Below are positions 57,669 to 64,000 of a stretch of DNA of 64,000 nucleotides, piece by piece; positions within the stretch are counted from its first letter, which is position 1, and the number at the start of each line of letters is the position of its first letter. The position numbers and the translations under genes were made by a program. The DNA comes from Amoebidium appalachense (lineage: Eukaryota > Ichthyosporea): NCBI GenBank assembly GCA_963693365.1, contig CAVNZM010000003.1:10478001-10542000 (forward strand), read 5' to 3'. Under the pieces are notes generated by a model that was not told the DNA's origin, did not search any database, and saw nothing but the letters and a program-made list of their open reading frames with translations.

Positions 57669-57839
57669 ATGAATAACCACTTGTTTGGAGAGAATGGCTG
57701 CATGGCTCCATCCCCATGTGAACAAAATTGCAGTTGCTCTCATGCTGGTCTATGCTCGCACTTCTCTGACAGGACAATCGTGTGTGCCTGTGCAGAAGGC
57801 ACCACCCTCATCCATGCACTCACACTCTGTGGTTCCTAG
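57669..57839 (+). CDS. Possible Cys-rich (EGF-like) exon in unit C
   Basis: MNNHLFGENGCMAPSPCEQN, then CSCSHAGLCSHFSDRTIVCA and CAEG give a Cys pattern (C-x5-C-x3-C-x-C-x5-C-x9-C-x-C) reminiscent of EGF-like domains. Units A and B carry the same stretch with a 12-base in-frame insertion (GGAAAAGGCAAC region), and the downstream Cys are kept in all three. No clean donor was found at its end, and a second frame is also open, so this is tentative. Confidence 0.25.
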   Translation: MNNHLFGENGCMAPSPCEQNCSCSHAGLCSHFSDRTIVCACAEGTTLIHALTLCGS

Positions 57840-58251
57840 TTGGTTTACTCAACTTACTTTACTTACTTTACTTACTTGACTTACTTTACTTACTTTGCTC
57901 ACTTGTACACCTACAGCCTGTGCGGTTTGCTGCAGTCACCAGCAACCAATCCACATGCATGGGCTACGTCACTTTCAACCCCGTCCTGTCGGTGGGCACA
58001 CGGTCACTACATGCTCTGGCCCAATGGAGAGGTATGTGGTTGTGGTGTGATAGATGTGTCTCTGTTTGGCATGGCAGCTTCAACTTCAACTTTTGGGCCC
58101 ATTTTGTTCTCGAAGGCTCGAGTATACACCTCGGGGCTCCGCTGTATCGAGAAAAGGTGCCGAGGATGTATCGTTCTTTGTCTGCCCCGTCTCTCTTCGG
58201 AAGCCCGTATACCTGCTGCTCCCCTCTTCCCCCCTTCCCCCCCCCCCCCCT

Positions 58252-58290
<39 letters not shown>

Positions 58291-58742
58291 TGTCCACCTC
58301 TGTGACGGCCCTGTTTAAAGTGTTAATGGGGAACAGGATGGGGCAGGGCCCCAGGGGTTGCCTTTTTTTTTTTTTTTCTTTTTTTTTTTTGGTGTGTGTG
58401 GGAGGGGAGGGGGGGAGGGCTGGACGAAAGTTATATTAGATTCAAGGAGTTCGTGGGGCAAAGGGAATATATGTATGTGTACTACACGAATACATACATG
58501 ATCGCCAGTGCACACGCGTTAGGGCTTGCTTTCTCTCCCTGCCCCTCCTCTCCTGCCTACACACACACACCCACACATACACAGACACACACACACGTGC
58601 ACACACACACACAATATGAACAAAAACAAAAATCCCCCCCCCCCCCCCCCCCCCCCCCCCCTCACACCACAAAAAACAAAACAAAAAAAAAAAAAAAAAA
58701 AAAAAGCGCGCGCGCACACACACACACACACATACACACGGT

Positions 58743-58786
<44 letters not shown>

Positions 58787-58798
58787 TGCACAAACACG

Positions 58799-58837
<39 letters not shown>

Positions 58838-59260
58838 ACACACTTGCACACATTTGTTTTCCCTTCTGATCAGCTAAATTGAGGGTACATTTATGAATGC
58901 ACAGTGAACAATGGGGCTAAATTGGTATGTTCCGTGCCTGTGTGTACACAAACACGGGCATGTCTGAAGTCACACCAAGTAGAAGAGCAGACACATAACA
59001 CAAGAGGGTATTTTGGGTTTCAGACAAGGTTGACAAGCGGCTCGCACATTGTTTTTCCACGTACGTGCGGTGGGTATTGGGCGCGGGGGGGGGGGGGGGG
59101 GGGGGGGGAAGGGGGGTACAGCCTCACTCCTGGTCGGCACAGGGCCCCAACAAACTCTGTTCGGCATTCAGAACGGTCAGACTGGTCAGAACGGTCAGAC
59201 TGGAACGGTCAGACTGGCTCCTGGCTCTGGAATGATGGCAACGGTATGTGTAGTTGGGGC

Positions 59261-59299
<39 letters not shown>

Positions 59300-59875
59300 G
59301 CGCACACACAGAGAAACGCACGCACGCACACACGCACACAGACACAATCACACATTTTGAAACACACACATACACTAGAGCCAGTGTGCAAGTACATAAG
59401 CACAAACACTCGCAAGAAAATCAATAAATATAAAAGGCGAGGGAAAGAAAGGGAAAAAGAGAAAGGTATGCGTGCCACCATCCAACCCAGAACCAAAGAA
59501 GAAAAAATGAATGAATGAATGGTGGCACCAATAGCATTCAAACCCCAGCAACCACATAATACAGACTGAATATTGACACGCCACACCAACACATTGTCAA
59601 CCACCCAACGGTGGATGTTTGTTTGTTGGGGATTTTTATAGTTAAATGTGTCGGGGTTGGTATACAGCCTAAGGTGTGCCGTTTGTGCGAATGTGAAGTT
59701 TGTGGGAGGGCTTTCAAGGAGAGAGGGGGCCAGGGGAAGGGCGGGGGGGGGGGGGGGGGTAGGCAATGATCATCGCAAACCTCAGCGGCCGGAAGTGCAC
59801 TTACGATGCCTTTTTAAAGTCTAAAATATAGAGAATAAACATCTGTACATTTTCTCATCTCTGATGTAAAACGCT

Positions 59876-60835
59876 ATGCAGGGAAGGTCGGGCGGCTGGC
59901 AGACACTCTTTGGGCCCGTTCGCCCATTTGCGACCCGAAATGTGAAAGACACAGGCCAACACTACCGGGGAGTATATTGGAATGGTAAAAAGGGCAAATG
60001 GTGTGCAAACATAGGAAGGAAAATGTATGTCGGTTCCTACGAAAACAGTCGCACGGCTGCAAGGCTGCGGGATTTGGCCATTGATTTGTTGGTGCAGAAG
60101 GGGGTGTTGGCTCACCGATACCTGGATTCTAAAAATGTTAGCCTCGGGAATTTGCGTAAATTCAAACCGACAGCCGATGATTTGGATTGGGCAGAGGAGT
60201 GGTGGGCCAAGAAAACAACAAAGACGAAATGGTCAGTGTACAGGGGCGTAACCTACAATATTGATTACATCCAAAAGCCGTGGCACGCGTTTTATTCGAA
60301 GGATGGTGTTTGTCATAACGGCGGGAACTATGCGACAGAAGTGGAGGCGGCACTTGCAAGGGACAAGGTGATACGTACTCTGGAGATTTCAAAGCGAGAG
60401 AAACTAAGGCGCCTAAACTTCTATCTCCCTGGCGATTATTTGAGTGTCGAGGAAGCAGAGCAGGCGGGGTGCATAGGGGTGTCCTTCCACACAGCCAGAT
60501 CCCATTTACCCAACCCTTACCAAGCGCTCGGAGTGGATAGAACTGTTTTGGGTGCCCCACAGAAATATCTCGGCTGCTTTGCCTCGGTCACCGAAGGAGG
60601 CCGGGCATACGATCGAGACGCACTGGCTGCATGGGCACAGCAAAACGGACCACGCGGCCCCCTGCCCCCAACCAACTTCTGTCCGACCGAATACGGACAC
60701 AAACTTCTGCCGCCACCAATCCACAACCCCACGATAGCAACCACAGACGAAGGCTCCGGTGGTGTTACGCATACCGCTGCCGACGAACATTCCCAACCAC
60801 ATCATACCCTATGCCACCCAAGAAATTGGCGGTGA
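59876..60835 (+). CDS. Protein with three AP2-like repeats (unit C copy)
   Basis: 319 codons. Repeat 1 (about 29-75) has HYRGVYWNGKKGKWCANI, then MYVGSYENSRTAARLRDLAI, a clear AP2/ERF pattern (YRGV, W, G-x-F/Y, AA). Repeat 2 (about 119-170) has VYRGVTYN, W, and TEVEAALARDKVI. Repeat 3 (about 199-253) has IGVSFHT, YLGCFASVTEGGRAYDRDAL. Such domains bind DNA in plant and algal regulators and in some mobile endonucleases; no HNH motif is visible here. Compared with copy B the tail is cut short by a four-base insertion near 60822 (AAGAAATTGGC versus AAGAGGC). The ATG at 59876 overlaps an acceptor-like CTATGCAG, so the true start may lie in an upstream exon. Confidence 0.75.
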   Translation: MQGRSGGWQTLFGPVRPFATRNVKDTGQHYRGVYWNGKKGKWCANIGRKMYVGSYENSRTAARLRDLAIDLLVQKGVLAHRYLDSKNVSLGNLRKFKPTADDLDWAEEWWAKKTTKTKWSVYRGVTYNIDYIQKPWHAFYSKDGVCHNGGNYATEVEAALARDKVIRTLEISKREKLRRLNFYLPGDYLSVEEAEQAGCIGVSFHTARSHLPNPYQALGVDRTVLGAPQKYLGCFASVTEGGRAYDRDALAAWAQQNGPRGPLPPTNFCPTEYGHKLLPPPIHNPTIATTDEGSGGVTHTAADEHSQPHHTLCHPRNWR

Positions 60836-61022
60836 TGCCAACAATTCACCTCAAAGCAACAGGCAGGCTAAATCGACTCCACAGAGCAACAGCAACGACG
60901 GCACATTTGCTGTTGGTGACGTCACTGACCGGAATGATGACGACGTGGCGGGACAACACAACTCCCACTCGGATGCAAACGTTCACTTTCAGGCAGGGGT
61001 GGGGCAGAAAAGAATGGTTTAA
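60836..61022 (+). pseudogene. Out-of-frame remainder of the AP2 gene tail
   Basis: After the stop at 60835 the next frame continues GGDANNSPQSNRQAKSTPQS and ends GVGQKRMV, equivalent to the in-frame tail of copy B. This shows either that copy C lost its last 70-odd residues, or that a tiny intron or assembly error exists here. Confidence 0.6.
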
Positions 61023-61220
61023 GTGTGGTAGGTGGTCAGATACGTATACAGAGGTGGGCCCCGGGGACACATAAGGTACTCTTATAGAAGGTCCTAATTG
61101 TATAGACCGGAGAGAAAAGAAGGTGGTTTGTGGACACTGATCATTCACCGGGGTGGCGGTTACTAGCTGTATGTACATGTGTATATGTGCAATGTGTCAT
61201 TGATTAGGGGTACATATTGC

Positions 61221-61235
61221 TCTCCCTCTCCTTTT

Positions 61236-61321
<86 letters not shown>

Positions 61322-61350
61322 TGCACCGTGTGTGTGTGTGTGTTTGTGCA

Positions 61351-61402
<52 letters not shown>

Positions 61403-61992
61403 ACCGTGTGTATGTGTGTGTGTGTGCGCGCACGCTTTTTTTTGTTTTTTGTTTTTTGTTTTTTGTGGTGTGAGGGGGGGGGGGGGGGGGGTTGTTTTTG
61501 TTCATATTTTTTTTGCTGATGTATGATTGTGCGGTGGTAAGCCGAATATTGTTATTGTGGTCACGGCTGGTCACATTAAACAAAGGTGCTCTGTTAGCCA
61601 CAGGCAGGTATTGATAACCTGATAGCTTTGTATTTGATCAATACATGCATTTATATGCATACAGTGTGACCTAGCTTTTGTACTTGATCAACTGCATGCA
61701 TTCATGGGGGGTTTACGCTTTTTACTCAAGGCAAAGAGAGACCATGGCCAGTCTTAGGTATGGAGTTTTTGCTAGGTATATCCCTTCAGCGCGTTAATAT
61801 GCATACCGGGCAAGCACGTGTAATGGTAACTCATCTTTATTAAAGATCTGCAGCTTATTTCTGTCTGTCCAGAGCTAGTAATTGCAACTACCTGTGACAA
61901 ATGATGTGCAGTAATCGACGTCACTTTAACTAAAGTCTGGCTATGTATGGCAAATTGGCAACCTGTTGTATTCATTGTACTTGGGTCCGGAG

Positions 61993-62059
<67 letters not shown>

Positions 62060-62459
62060 ACATTCCCTGGCATGTACACACACCATGTGAAGCCATGCAC
62101 TTGAGCCATGTGGACACTATTGATCCAAAAAGTGATATGATGTGTGATATGTACACTCTCTCTCGGCAACATATCTCTTTTGCCCCGTCCCCCCCCCCCC
62201 CCCCCCCCCCCCCCTCTCTCTCCTCCCCTTTCTCTCTCCCTCCCTGTGCTTCTCCCTCCCTCTCTCTCCAACTCCCGAGACTCTTTCCCCGCCCGTTTTC
62301 TTTCCCTCCCTCGCTCTCTCTCCTCTCTCGCTCTCTTGCTGTTTCCCTCGTTCTCTATTATAGAACTCTCTCTCTCTCTCTCCCGTTTTTTTCTAGAGCT
62401 CTGTCCCTCTCACTCCCTCCCTCCCTCCCTCTCCCTCTCTCTCTGCAGTGTCTCTCTCT

Positions 62460-62505
<46 letters not shown>

Positions 62506-62591
62506 CCTCCCCCCCCCCCCCCCCCCGCCCCGCCCCTCTCTCTCTTTCTCTCCCTTTCTCTCATGGTCTATCTCTCCTTAGAGCTCTCTGT

Positions 62592-62622
<31 letters not shown>

Positions 62623-62860
62623 CTCTCTCTCTCTCCCTCACTCCCCCTCCCTTCCCCCACCCCCCTCCCCCCCCCCCTCCCCTCCCCCTCTGCCCCCCGC
62701 CCCCCCCCTCTCTCTCTATCTCCCTCCCCCCCCCCCCCCCCCCCCCGCCCCCTCCCCCCTTCCCCCTTCCCCCCTCCCCCTTCTCCTGTCTCTAGAGATC
62801 TCCCTTCCTCACTTTCATTTTCCGCGTCTGTGCGTGTGTGCTTGTACGCATCACTCTGGA
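61221..62860. other. Microsatellite-rich spacer, no gene
   Basis: T run then (GT)n interrupted by GTGCACCGTGTGTG (61240-61430), T/G-rich to 61530, unique AT-mixed sequence to 61985, a C run joined to a long A run (61994-62057), and then CT/C-rich sequence from 62155 to 62800. No supported ORF. Confidence 0.6.
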
Positions 62861-62869
62861 AGACTCGCT

Positions 62870-63640
62870 GCTGCTGGCTGGCCCACGTGGTTTTCTACAG
62901 TTAACCTTCAGACTGAAAATATCATATGCAAGCTAAAACAAACTGATTACGAGTTTAGAGTATGCATGTTTCCGGTATATACGGTACCCAAACGGATGAC
63001 GGCGCAAAGCAAACGGGTTTGCGGTCGATCCTGCTGGTCGACCCCCTTCCATGTTTTTGCCATTGCCCATCATCGATCATTTTCCCGCAATTTTTCTTTG
63101 ACGTTAGATAAGCCATCGCCAGTGCGCCGGGCCGGGGCACTGGCCTGGGCCCGCCCCATGGCCAAGAGCTGGCGTCGCACTGCACACCTAGGCCTGTGAG
63201 TGCGCGCCCGAAAGCCTTACAAAAAGATATGATGATGAGCGCAGTATTTGTGGTGAGCAAGCAGAGTACAAGTGAACTGTGTGATTTTCGACATACTGAT
63301 CCAGTAAGGGCCTGCCCCCCCTCCCCCCCCTCCCCCCTCCCTCCCCCTCCACACACCACCCCCACCCCCTCCCCTCCTCCCCCTCATCTCCCCCCTCCCC
63401 CCCTCTCTCTCTCTCCCCCCCCCCCCCTCTCTCTCCCCTTCCCCGCCTCCACCCCCTCCGTCCTCTCCCTCTCCTACCCCGCCGCTCCCTTATCCAACCC
63501 CTTTCCGCTCTTCTCCGCGCACAAACACAATGCACACATGATTCCTTTGTTTGCCTCTACCTTGCACAAAAAAGAATCCATCTGGTCTAGCTCAAACCAT
63601 AATCATTGTTTTTCTTATATTTTACGAATATAAGTAATTC
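62870..63640. repeat. Segmental duplication unit D (left part)
   Basis: TTTTCTACAGTTAACC…AATATCATATGCAAGC, GGCGCAAAGCAAACGGGT, and further on CGCACAAACACAATGCACAC match the start of unit C (55800-56310) at lower identity. After about 63600 the similarity fades and the sequence becomes a C-run and CA-tract spacer to the window end. Confidence 0.65.
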
Positions 63641-63752
63641 GATTACACACACAGCAAAATGGCCGTGGTAATTCTTTCTGTCCTGGCTGTCTCTGCCCTT
63701 GTGCATGCAGCCCATTTCCGCCTCCTCTCCCCCCCCCCCCCCCCCTCCCCCC

Positions 63753-63783
<31 letters not shown>

Positions 63784-64000
63784 ACCCCTCCCCAGTGTTA
63801 CAGTAAGTCAGTAAAAGCTACATACCCTACCCACTTGAGTTCTAACCCTGTTTTGTGAACTTCGTTTCGGAGTTGCTTCGTCCTATAAGAACCTTTTTTT
63901 CTATTGCAAATGTGGGCCAATCATAACTTAATAAAGAACCAGATTATACATAGTCATATTGCACGGCAAAAGCACATCACAGATAGGTCGAGACTTTCAA
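63641..64000. other. Spacer to the window end
   Basis: C runs at 63730-63768 and a short CA tract, then unique AT-rich sequence. No gene seen. Confidence 0.5.

Larger units (their letters stand above)
55770..61220. repeat. Segmental duplication unit C (complete, with AP2 gene)
   Basis: Begins with TTTTCTACAGGTGGCC…CTGAAACTATCATATGCAAG, a block shared with unit D at about 62890. It then contains all blocks of unit B plus the block at 58890-59240 that B lacks, and ends with the AP2 gene and the flank GGGGTACATATTGC. It provides the undisrupted reference for unit B. Confidence 0.85.

Overview
This window is eukaryotic nuclear DNA. Genes are split into exons with GT..AG junctions. Introns and spacers are full of microsatellites and very long C or G homopolymers. 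Much of the length is retrotransposon. AP2-like domains, a chromodomain Ty3/gypsy element and Ty1/copia elements fit an alga or plant-like protist, but I cannot name the lineage from sequence alone.

Layout. Positions 272-7022 (+) carry exons of a gene whose N-terminus looks like a ParB/sulfiredoxin-fold domain and whose later exons look like a beta-class DNA amino-methyltransferase. The matching C-terminal exon (31272-32111, with the methyltransferase KP and G-x-G motifs) lies about 24 kb downstream. I infer that the two belong to one gene. The interval between them is a nest of insertions: a copia element on the minus strand (8466-30733, TSD GTGTG) is split inside gag by a 15.3-kb insertion (14427-29721, flanked by GGG), which in turn holds a nearly intact chromovirus-type gypsy element (19894-28134, TSD GCTAG). 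Outer copia LTRs differ at about ten places; gypsy LTRs differ at one. The insertion order is therefore readable.

From about 32.9 kb a segmental duplication recurs: unit A at 32.9-35.2 kb, B at 42.95-46.29 kb continuing at 53.0-54.3 kb, C at 55.8-61.2 kb, and the start of D at 62.9-63.6 kb. Units B and C end in a gene with three AP2-like repeats. The C copy (59876-60835) is open. The B copy is a pseudogene cut by a very young, nearly complete copia element (46289-53013, TSD CCAAC), and the C copy shows the empty site. Between A and B lie a broken non-LTR retrotransposon (35.7-37.8 kb, minus), two exons of an unknown Cys-containing protein (37944-38027 and 40205-40390), and a 2-kb CA-rich higher-order repeat in the intron between them.

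The most notable signals are: the ParB-methyltransferase gene swallowed by nested elements; a tandem pair of stem-loops with compensatory base changes in the copia 3' non-coding region; an in-frame UAG between gag and pol of the gypsy element followed by a hairpin; and a striking excess of the pentamer ACGAA on the sense strand of the gypsy element in all reading phases. Exon boundaries are hand-read and need transcript support.
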